A stretch of DNA of 64,000 nt from Phycisphaerales bacterium. Lineage in GTDB: Bacteria > Planctomycetota > Phycisphaerae > Phycisphaerales > UBA1924. Every line of letters starts with the position of its first letter. Positions within the stretch are counted from its first letter, which is position 1. The stretch spans positions 1 to 64,000 of the forward strand of contig JAEPOJ010000018.1 of assembly GCA_017642965.1 (NCBI GenBank), given 5' to 3'. This document shows, piece by piece, positions 8,569 through 15,031 of the stretch. The position numbers were made by a program, and so were the translations under genes. Under the pieces are notes generated by a model. The model was not told the origin of the DNA and did no database searches. It worked only from the letters and a program-made list of their open reading frames with translations.

Positions 8569-8934
8569 ATGAGCACAGAACCGACCAGCCCCGACGAACG
8601 ACCCACCGATGCCGCCTCGGGCTACGACCAGACCGAGGCTTTCCACCGCGTCACGGACGTGCTCAAGTGCAAGTGGACATTGGCGATCGTGAACGCCATG
8701 GGCAACGACGCCGCCCGCCCCAGCGAGCTGCAGCGCACGCTCCCGGGCCTGAGCGCCAAGGTGCTGACCGACCGGCTCAAGAAACTCGAGTCGTTCGGGC
8801 TCATCGAGCGGCAGGTCTTCGCCGAGGTCCCGCCGCGCGTGGAGTACACCCTGACCCCGCGCGGCGCCGAGCTCGCCCGCGTGCTGGGCGACCTGGTCGC
8901 CTTCATCAACCGCTGGGAGCCGAGCGAGCCCTGA
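8569..8934 (+). CDS. HxlR-family transcriptional regulator
   Basis: A 121-residue winged-helix protein of the HxlR/DUF24 family. Visible features are the helix LKCKWTLAIVNAM, the recognition region LPGLSAKVLTDRLKKLESFG and the wing VEYTLTPRGAEL. Family members often sense electrophiles or redox state through a Cys near the N terminus. Here the candidate is the Cys in LKCKW, a position later than usual. The ATG at 8569 is chosen because the fold starts shortly after it. It is transcribed away from the protoglobin-redoxin pair, its likely target. Confidence 0.88.
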   Translation: MSTEPTSPDERPTDAASGYDQTEAFHRVTDVLKCKWTLAIVNAMGNDAARPSELQRTLPGLSAKVLTDRLKKLESFGLIERQVFAEVPPRVEYTLTPRGAELARVLGDLVAFINRWEPSEP

Positions 8935-9032
8935 GCCCGCTTGCTGGGTTTCCCTTGTATCGCGGGCAGATTTCCCCATAATGGGGACGAACGCACGCTG
9001 GGATGCGTTGATCTGACGAGAGGGGATATCAA

Positions 9033-11135
9033 GTGAACTTCAAGACCTTCACCGCCATCATTGCTGCGGGCGCTGCAAGTGCGCTCGTCTCACCCGCTGC
9101 CGCGCAGTCCGCGACGACCTTCACCTATCAGGGGCGCCTGACCGATGCCGGAAGCCCGGCCGACGGGATGTACGAGTTCCAGGTCCGCCTGCTCGATGGA
9201 TCGGGCGTACAAGTCGCCCTCACCAAGGCGATGCTGGCCGATGTCAGCGAGGGCATGTTCATGCTCGATCTGGACTTTGGCAGTTCAGCGTTCAATGGCA
9301 GCTATCGCGAGCTGGAGATCGGCGTCCGCTCTGTCATGAGCGGCGGCGCGTACACCATCCTCACGCCCAACACACCAGTCACAAGCACCCCGGTCGCGCA
9401 GTTCGCGCTCGATGGAAATCAAGGGCCACAGGGACCCGTCGGCCCTCAAGGTCCACAGGGCGCTCAGGGTCCGCAAGGGCCTCAGGGCAACAACGGCCCG
9501 CAGGGCGACACGGGCCCCGAAGGCGCACAGGGTGAACCCGGCCCGACCGGACCGCAGGGGCCGGAAGGCCCAGAGGGACCGGTCGGCCCGCCCGGCACGA
9601 CGAGCTGGTCGGGCCTCAACGACATCCCCGCCGATCTTCTCGACGGTGATGACAACACGACCTACAACGCTGGTCAGGGGCTCGCGCTCTCTGGCAACCA
9701 GTTCACGATCCCGGCCAACGCCGTCGTCCCGAGCATGATCGAGTCGAACGCGGATTCGCTCGCCCGGGTATCGCAGAACCGGATCGTCTACAACGCCGCC
9801 GGCACAGGCGACCTTTCAATGCCCATCGCGGACCTGAGCATCGGCTCGACGAACTCCGCGTCCTCGCCGCTGCACGTCTGGAACGGCACCGATGTGAACG
9901 GCAGCACGGGCGGGTACATCACGATCGGGCCCAACTCCTCACGCATGATCATCGACGACAACGAGATTGCGGCCCGTGCGCTGGGTAACCCGTCAGATCT
10001 CAATCTCAACGCAGACGGCGGCGACATCATCCTCGGCAACACGACCGACGACGGTTCCGTGGGTATCGGCGAGAGCAACCCCTCTGACCGCCTCCATATC
10101 AGCACCGCCGCCGGTCAGTCCGCCTTCCGCGTCCAGCAGGATGGGCAGACCCGCTTCCGCATCAATGCCAACGGCGGGCTCTCGCTTGGTGCGAACAACA
10201 CATCCGTTGCCAACTCCAATGTCTACATGTCGCAGTGGCTCGGTGTCGGCACCCCCACCCCGCAGACATCTGTTCATGTCGAAGTCGGCGACGAATCGGA
10301 CCACGGGCTGCTGATCGCGGAAGCCGGCAGCGGCCCATCGCTCATGCTCTCCACTCGACAGTTCATTGCGGACAGCAACTTCACATTCAACAACGATTTC
10401 GACTTCAGTTTCCGCCCGATGGACTTCTTCGTCATTGCGGACAGGAACATCAATATGGATGCGGCATCAACCATTGATCTCGACGCGGGCATCAACCTGA
10501 ACCTCGACGCCGCGAGCGAGGTCGATATCTCCAGCGACAACCTTGTGGATATCAACTCGACCGGGATTGTCGATATCGATGCCGGAACGAGCGTGCTGAT
10601 CGAGGGCGCGACGTTCACCGGCAACGACGTCACCATCGCCGACGACCTCACGGTGAACAACGACATCGTTGTGTCAAGCGTTGCAACCATCGGTGGTGCC
10701 AAGGCCTTCACATACACGCTCAACTGCTACGGCGATGCCGGCAAGCCCGGCGGCGGGCTCTGGTCCGTCTTCTCCGACCGACGCCTCAAGGAGAACATCC
10801 ACACCATGGGCGGCTCGCTCGATACCCTCGATGCCCTCCGCCCCGTCACCTTCAACTACAACGACCCAGGGCACTTCTCCTACGTCGACGGCACCATCCC
10901 GGGCTTCATCGCTCAAGAGGTCCAGCAAGTCATCCCGCAATGGGTCGAGCAGGGAAGCGACGGCTACCTCTATCTCAACCCGGTCGGGTACGAGGCCATG
11001 GTCGTCGACGCCATCCAGGAACTCCGCGACGAGAAGGATGCGCAGATCGAATCGCTGCAGCGCGAGAACGACGAGCTTCGAGCCCGACTCGAACGGCTCG
11101 AGGCGATGATGCTTGGAATCAAGCCTGCGAGGTGA
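9033..11135 (+). CDS. secreted collagen-like protein with C-terminal S74 intramolecular chaperone
   Basis: A 700-residue modular protein with a GTG start behind GAGAGGGG. Order: signal peptide (to about 25); a domain shared with the protein at 1199-2572 ([20 protein letters not shown]); about 20 collagen-type Gly-X-Y triplets (residues 128-188); a long repetitive stretch rich in D, N and S, likely beta-helical (about 300-560); an S74 chaperone domain starting at SDRRLKENI; and a coiled coil (about 660-695). S74 domains trimerise fibres and cleave themselves with a Ser-Lys dyad, which fits S581 and K586 here. The architecture resembles phage tail spikes and bacterial surface fibres. A trimeric extracellular fibre is inferred. 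Confidence 0.88.
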   Translation: MNFKTFTAIIAAGAASALVSPAAAQSATTFTYQGRLTDAGSPADGMYEFQVRLLDGSGVQVALTKAMLADVSEGMFMLDLDFGSSAFNGSYRELEIGVRSVMSGGAYTILTPNTPVTSTPVAQFALDGNQGPQGPVGPQGPQGAQGPQGPQGNNGPQGDTGPEGAQGEPGPTGPQGPEGPEGPVGPPGTTSWSGLNDIPADLLDGDDNTTYNAGQGLALSGNQFTIPANAVVPSMIESNADSLARVSQNRIVYNAAGTGDLSMPIADLSIGSTNSASSPLHVWNGTDVNGSTGGYITIGPNSSRMIIDDNEIAARALGNPSDLNLNADGGDIILGNTTDDGSVGIGESNPSDRLHISTAAGQSAFRVQQDGQTRFRINANGGLSLGANNTSVANSNVYMSQWLGVGTPTPQTSVHVEVGDESDHGLLIAEAGSGPSLMLSTRQFIADSNFTFNNDFDFSFRPMDFFVIADRNINMDAASTIDLDAGINLNLDAASEVDISSDNLVDINSTGIVDIDAGTSVLIEGATFTGNDVTIADDLTVNNDIVVSSVATIGGAKAFTYTLNCYGDAGKPGGGLWSVFSDRRLKENIHTMGGSLDTLDALRPVTFNYNDPGHFSYVDGTIPGFIAQEVQQVIPQWVEQGSDGYLYLNPVGYEAMVVDAIQELRDEKDAQIESLQRENDELRARLERLEAMMLGIKPAR
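9414..9596 (+). repeat. collagen-like Gly-X-Y repeat tract
   Basis: About 20 consecutive Gly-X-Y triplets are encoded, most often GPQ, GPE and GPV. The tract contains no lysine or arginine but does include glutamate and aspartate. It would form a trimeric collagen helix. Confidence 0.9.
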
Positions 11136-11165
11136 TCGCCCCGCCGCGGGTGTGTATCCTCCAGT

Positions 11166-11390
11166 ATGCCCGATGAGCCGAGCGATTCCAGAATCCGCTT
11201 CTGCGTCAACAACCCGCGCACGCTCGCGGAGCGCAATGCGCTCATCGAAGCGGGGCACGAGTGCGTCGGGTGTCTGGGCAACTGCACCCGCTGCTTCGAG
11301 ACGCGTTTCCTCGAAGTCCACGACGTGTTCATCGAAGGCGATTCGTACGACGAGATCCTGAAGAACGCGAGTGATCAGGAAGGCGCATGA
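11166..11390 (+). CDS. small DUF1450/YuzB-like protein
   Basis: A 74-residue protein. The sequence ECVGCLGNCTRCFETRF, with four cysteines, followed by a short strand and FIEGDSYDEIL, resembles the CLGNCxxC core and C-terminal half of DUF1450 (YuzB-like) proteins, which have a thioredoxin-like, possibly metal- or [2Fe-2S]-binding fold. Function in the family is not established. It follows the collagen-like gene by 30 bases and is followed by a terminator. Confidence 0.7.
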   Translation: MPDEPSDSRIRFCVNNPRTLAERNALIEAGHECVGCLGNCTRCFETRFLEVHDVFIEGDSYDEILKNASDQEGA

Positions 11391-11392
11391 AA

Positions 11393-11416
11393 AACGCCCC
11401 GGAGTACCGGGGCGTT
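11393..11416. terminator. bidirectional terminator
   Basis: A perfect 10-bp stem (AACGCCCCGG / CCGGGGCGTT) with loop AGTA lies between the convergent genes ending at 11390 and 11439. Confidence 0.85.
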
Positions 11417-11438
11417 CTCATATGCAAAGCAGTCAGGA

Positions 11439-12110
11439 TCAGCGGCGACGCAGCGTGCGAACGCCGGCGATACCGCCGAGAAGGCCCAGGCCCGCGAGCG
11501 CGGAGCTGGGGAGCGGAACGATCCAGAGCTGGTCCTGCTGACCGTCGGCAACTGCCGCACGCAGCCCGGCCATGCGGAGCGAGCTGTCGAACGAGTTCTC
11601 GTTGGTGAGCAGGTTGTACTGTGCACGCAGCGCGCTGCTGGTGCCCGAGCTGTTGACCTGGAAGTCGTGACCCAGGGCTTCCCAGATCGCCGCCTGGATG
11701 GCGCCCATCTTCGCGAGGTAGTCTGCCTGCGCGGCGTTGGCCTGCAGGTTCGCATCGATCCAGCCCATCGCGAACGCGTTGGCGACGACGGCGCTCACCG
11801 CGTCAGCGACGGTCTGCCCGTAGGGCGTGCCCGGGTTGGGCGCGTCCGCGAGGTCGATGATGTCGTACGTTGCCGAGCCGTGATCAGCGAACTCGCCGAT
11901 CTCGATGCAGAACGTGTAGAACGTTTCACCGGCGCGATCGCCGCTGGTGATGGTGTGGTTCATGTGACCCGCGTAGTAGGTGCTCGAACCGATACGAGCC
12001 GTCGCAGCGTTCGTGCCGCCCGCCACGCCGACGTAATCCAAATCCACAGACGCCGCGTTTGCCACGCCCGATGCCGCGATGATCGCGAAAAGTGTTGCGT
12101 TGATCCGCAT
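11439..12110 (-). CDS. VPLPA-CTERM exported protein, paralog 2
   Basis: The 223-residue protein has a signal peptide (MRINATLFAIIAASGVANA). The body shares YYAGHMNHTITSGDRAGE, FCIEIGEFADHG and YLAKMGAIQAAIWEALG with paralogs 1 and 3. The C-terminal tail is IVPLPSSALAGLGLLG followed by RTLRRR. GGAGAGG precedes the start. Export followed by exosortase processing is expected from the tail. The body has no assigned function. Confidence 0.87.
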   Translation of the reverse strand: MRINATLFAIIAASGVANAASVDLDYVGVAGGTNAATARIGSSTYYAGHMNHTITSGDRAGETFYTFCIEIGEFADHGSATYDIIDLADAPNPGTPYGQTVADAVSAVVANAFAMGWIDANLQANAAQADYLAKMGAIQAAIWEALGHDFQVNSSGTSSALRAQYNLLTNENSFDSSLRMAGLRAAVADGQQDQLWIVPLPSSALAGLGLLGGIAGVRTLRRR

Positions 12111-12170
12111 TGTGCCTCTCCAGTCTTCCAGAACAAATCACCCCTCAAACATATGAGAAGGGGCCCTAGG

Positions 12171-12190
12171 ATAAACCCCCTAGTCTGGGG
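12171..12190 (-). promoter_or_regulatory. candidate shared regulatory motif, site B
   Basis: The plus strand reads ATAAACCCCCTAGTCTGGGG, about 60-80 bases upstream of the VPLPA gene starting at 12110. It is the clearest copy of the motif also found at 7335, 12935 and 13907. Confidence 0.45.
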
Positions 12191-12254
12191 ATCAATAGCC
12201 GACACACGAAAACGCGCAAAATATGCCTGAGCTTGAAGTTATCGGGCATGCACG

Positions 12255-12282
12255 AAAAACTCCCGCTCCTGCGGGGGTTTGA
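12255..12282 (-). terminator. terminator of the small VPLPA gene
   Basis: The stem AAACTCCCGC / GCGGGGGTTT, with a short loop, lies about 25 bases beyond the stop of the gene at 12307-12741. Read on the minus strand it is followed by T residues. Confidence 0.7.
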
Positions 12283-12306
12283 AATCTGACCGTGTCAGAT
12301 GTGTCG

Positions 12307-12741
12307 TTAGTTCCTGGCGTTGCGCAGGTAGCGGATGCCCGCGAAGCCAGCGAGGAGCCCGAAGCCGGCCAGTGCAGCCGGAGGCAGGGGCACCACGTTC
12401 AGGTTATCGGTCTTGGGTGTCACGAAGCCGCTCGCGTTCGCGCCTTGCTGGTTGCGCCCGCGGTTCGTGAAGTCGTTGCTGCCGCCGGCATCGTTGATGC
12501 CGTCGAAGCTGAACCGGTCCTGCTGGGTTGAGTTGTTCAGCAGCAGCGTGATCGATCGGGTCAGACTCCCGAACTCGTTGCTCTCGATCTGTACAACGAC
12601 GTCCTGATTCAGCTGCTCCAAGATCGAGTTCTGCATGGAGAACGCGATGCCCTGAGTGCCTGACTGAGCGGCAGATACGGTTGTCAGTGATGCGAGGCTT
12701 AGCTGCGCCAGTAGTTTCGTAGTTGAATTTTGGGCCTTCAT
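12307..12741 (-). CDS. small VPLPA-CTERM exported protein
   Basis: A 144-residue protein with a signal peptide (about 1-25), a short body rich in N, Q and S, and the tail VVPLPPAALAGFGLLAG followed by RYLRNARN. The body lacks the AGHMNHT and FCIE motifs, so it is not a paralog of the three larger VPLPA proteins, but it uses the same sorting signal. The start at 12741 is chosen for the signal peptide and an upstream GAGAG. Function is unknown. Confidence 0.8.
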   Translation of the reverse strand: MKAQNSTTKLLAQLSLASLTTVSAAQSGTQGIAFSMQNSILEQLNQDVVVQIESNEFGSLTRSITLLLNNSTQQDRFSFDGINDAGGSNDFTNRGRNQQGANASGFVTPKTDNLNVVPLPPAALAGFGLLAGFAGIRYLRNARN

Positions 12742-12934
12742 GGCAACTCTCTCAGTCCGGGCATCTGCCCGGATAACACTGTTTGGATTCCCTCCGTACG
12801 AGCCAACGGGCCGCACGATCCAGCCGAGGAACACACACTCGGTCAGCACCGTTAAAATTAGTCGATTGTGCCGGTAAGTCAATATAAATCAGTGCATTCC
12901 GTGAGAATGAACACAAAACAGGTCAACCTGGTCC

Positions 12935-12954
12935 CGTAACCCCCATATTCTGGG
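12935..12954 (-). promoter_or_regulatory. candidate shared regulatory motif, site C
   Basis: The plus strand reads CGTAACCCCCATATTCTGGG, about 195 bases upstream of the VPLPA gene starting at 12741. It is flanked by GTCCC...GGGAC, giving an extended dyad. Confidence 0.45.
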
Positions 12955-13007
12955 ACATGGTTTTATCGGACCCTGCTTTGCTCGCCAGAGCGTGCCGAAA
13001 TGAAAAA

Positions 13008-13038
13008 GCCCCACACGCCGGGGGTATCCGGCGTGTGG
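13008..13038 (-). terminator. terminator of VPLPA paralog 3
   Basis: The stem CCCACACGCCGG / CCGGCGTGTGGG lies about 35 bases after the stop of the gene at 13074. It is followed on the minus strand by CTTTTTCA. Confidence 0.85.
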
Positions 13039-13073
13039 GTTGAGTTGGAGAGACGATTGGTGTCGGTCGCGGC

Positions 13074-13751
13074 TTACTTGCGGCGACGGATGGTGCGGAC
13101 GCCCGCGATGCCGCCGAGCATGCCCAGACCAGCCAGTGCTGCCGGGGGGAGCGGCACGACGTAGAGCATGTCCTGCTGCCCTTCGGAGACCATCGCCTTG
13201 AGCCCGTTGAGGCGGAGCGAGGAATCGAAGGTGTTGTCGTCCATCAGGATGCTGTAGTAGTGCTCGAGCGAGTTGCTAGTGCGGTGGCTGCCAACCTCGA
13301 TGTTGCTGCCAAACGCTTCCCAGATCGCGGCCTGGATTGCACCCATCTTGCCGAGGTAGTCGGCCTGGTTCTCGTCGGCCTGGAGGTCCTCACCGATCCA
13401 GCCAAGCTCGACCGCGTTGGCGACGACGGCGTTGATCTGGCCCGCGATGGTCTGGCCGTACGGCGTGCCGGGCTTGGGTGCTTCGGCGATATCAACGATC
13501 TCGTAGGAGAGGTTGCGCCCGCTGTATGCGTTCTCGCTGAAGTCGATGCAGAACGTGTTGAACTGCTCGCCCGCACGATCGCCCGAGGTGATGGTGTGGC
13601 TCATGTGACCGGCGTAGTAGGTGCCGCCCTCAACACGGAGCTGCATCGCGCTGGAGCCGCCCTCGATACCGGTGTACGTTGCGTGGACCGTGTCCGCCAG
13701 AGCAACACCCGAAGCGACACACACTGCGAACATGGCGATTGAAGTCTTCAT
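13074..13751 (-). CDS. VPLPA-CTERM exported protein, paralog 3
   Basis: The 225-residue protein has a signal peptide (MKTSIAMFAVCVASGVALA). The body shares YYAGHMSHTITSGDRAGE, FCIDFSENAYSG and YLGKMGAIQAAIWEAFG with paralogs 1 and 2, and is closest to paralog 2. The tail is VVPLPPAALAGLGMLGG followed by RTIRRRK. The tight spacing of the three paralogs, with other exported genes between them, suggests local duplication. AGGAGAGA precedes the start. Confidence 0.87.
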   Translation of the reverse strand: MKTSIAMFAVCVASGVALADTVHATYTGIEGGSSAMQLRVEGGTYYAGHMSHTITSGDRAGEQFNTFCIDFSENAYSGRNLSYEIVDIAEAPKPGTPYGQTIAGQINAVVANAVELGWIGEDLQADENQADYLGKMGAIQAAIWEAFGSNIEVGSHRTSNSLEHYYSILMDDNTFDSSLRLNGLKAMVSEGQQDMLYVVPLPPAALAGLGMLGGIAGVRTIRRRK

Positions 13752-13906
13752 CTCTTTCTCTCCTGTCTTGAACTCATGTGCGAGCCGCTGATCTCAGCCG
13801 CGGCTACACGTGGAATATGCACTCAAGTCCTTGAAAGACAAGAAGATGTGATTCTTCGTGGCGAACTCTGCGCCGTCCTGTGCGGGTTATTCAATCCGGG
13901 TAGAGC

Positions 13907-13926
13907 GATAACACCACCTGCCAGGG
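13907..13926 (-). promoter_or_regulatory. candidate shared regulatory motif, site D (weak)
   Basis: The plus strand reads GATAACACCACCTGCCAGGG, about 160-175 bases upstream of the gene starting at 13751. It matches sites A-C in the flanks (ATAAC-CACC and GGG) but is the most divergent copy. Confidence 0.3.
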
Positions 13927-13981
13927 AACGCGCCCGTGTTATCGGGGAATGAACCGGCTCATGCGTCGCCCAAACAACGAA

Positions 13982-14008
13982 CAACGCCGACCCGGTGGGT
14001 CGGCGTTG
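13982..14008 (-). terminator. terminator of the H1-like gene
   Basis: A perfect 12-bp stem (CAACGCCGACCC / GGGTCGGCGTTG) with a 3-base loop lies about 50 bases after the stop at 14058. Confidence 0.85.
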
Positions 14009-14057
14009 CGCGTGGTTTCAAACAAGAAAGAGAGGATGGATCGGCGTGGTGGACCGA

Positions 14058-14777
14058 TCAGGCTGCGCGGCGACGACGGGTCATGGTCTTGCGTGCAGCG
14101 GGCTTGCGGGTGATGCGTCCGGCGACGCTCTTGCGAGCCGTGGTCTTCCGCGCGGTGGTCTTACGGGCCGCGGGCTTGCGGACCGTGGTCTTGCGAGCGG
14201 CCTTGCGGACCGGGCTCTTGCGTGCGGTGGTCTTGCGGGTTGAAGTCTTCTTTGCCACGGGCTTGCGGGTTGCCGTCTTGCGTGCGGCGGGCTTGCGCGT
14301 GGTGGACTTCTTGGTTGCGGCCTTGCGGACGGGGCTCTTGCGAGCCGTGCTCTTCTTGGCGACCGTCTTGCGTGCTGCGGTCTTCTTCGCGGCTGGCTTG
14401 CGGGTTGACGACTTGCGTGCGGTGGTCTTCTTTGCTGCCGTCTTACGAACCGGGCTCTTGCGTGCGGCGGTCTTCTTGGCCGTGGTCTTCTTCGCGGCGG
14501 GCTTACGAGTCGCTGCCTTGCGGGTGGTGGTCTTACGAGCCGTGGTCTTCTTGGCGGTGGTCTTGCGGGTCGAAGCCTTCTTTGCAGCGGTCTTGCGGGT
14601 CGAAGCCTTCTTTGCAGCGGTCTTGCGGGTCGCGGTCTTCTTCGCGGTTGCCTTCTTGGCGGCGGGCTTGCGAGTGGTGGTCTTGCGTGCCGTGGTCTTC
14701 TTTGCAGCCGGCTTGCGGGTGCTGGTCTTCCTGGCGGTAGTTTTCTTTGCGGGATGTTTCTTGGTGCGAGTCGCCAT
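14058..14777 (-). CDS. histone H1-like DNA-binding protein (Ala/Lys/Arg repeats)
   Basis: The 239-residue protein consists almost entirely of variants of the five-to-six-residue unit KKTxARK/TRKPAAKK, ending in RRRRAA. At least three KSPVRK units occur, resembling the SPxK DNA-binding motif of eukaryotic H1 tails. It resembles chlamydial Hc and pseudomonad AlgP-type proteins, which bind and condense DNA without a folded domain. The start at 14777 (MATRTKKHPAKK) is chosen because the repeat composition begins there and GGAG lies upstream. A role in nucleoid compaction is inferred. Confidence 0.88.
   Translation of the reverse strand: MATRTKKHPAKKTTARKTSTRKPAAKKTTARKTTTRKPAAKKATAKKTATRKTAAKKASTRKTAAKKASTRKTTAKKTTARKTTTRKAATRKPAAKKTTAKKTAARKSPVRKTAAKKTTARKSSTRKPAAKKTAARKTVAKKSTARKSPVRKAATKKSTTRKPAARKTATRKPVAKKTSTRKTTARKSPVRKAARKTTVRKPAARKTTARKTTARKSVAGRITRKPAARKTMTRRRRAA
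14068..14760 (-). repeat. degenerate tandem repeat encoding Lys/Ala/Arg/Thr units
   Basis: The coding sequence is built of imperfect tandem units of roughly 15-18 bases, which on the plus strand read as variants of GGTCTTCTTTGCAGC or CTTGCGGGT. A near-exact duplication occurs around 14566-14630. Such tracts are prone to length change. Confidence 0.8.
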
Positions 14778-15031
14778 GTGTGTAACTCCGTGTGCCCATC
14801 GTCCGGGCAGTTGTGGTGCTGGGTCCCACGCGTGGGCGTGAGGACCGATATGTTCTGTGCCGCCACTTCTACAAGATGGCAACACACGGCGCGCCGCATC
14901 GGCGGTGCGTGGCTTCTCAATCGTCGCGCAATCTGCGCACGCTGAACTTTGGGAACCAAGAAACACGCACAACTTGTTCAAGAAGTACGGGATTTCACTT
15001 TTGTGCGCAAGTTTCGCGCTCTGCGGCGCGT

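Larger units (their letters stand above)
12742..13073. other. gene-free stretch between two VPLPA genes
   Basis: No coding frame is supported. It holds motif site C (12935-12954), AT-rich sequence around 12850-12900 that may contain the promoter of the 12741 gene, and the terminator of the 13074-13751 gene (13008-13038). Confidence 0.5.
13752..14057. other. gene-free stretch upstream of VPLPA paralog 3
   Basis: No coding frame is supported on the minus strand or outside the shadow of the H1-like gene. It contains motif site D and the terminator of the H1-like gene. Confidence 0.5.

Noticed and set aside
13936-14841. Long plus-strand open frame of about 300 codons over the H1-like gene
   Set aside because: It is the complement of the repetitive H1-like coding sequence, gives a Val/Leu/Arg repeat with no domain, and lacks a ribosome-binding site. 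The minus-strand frame has the recognisable product.
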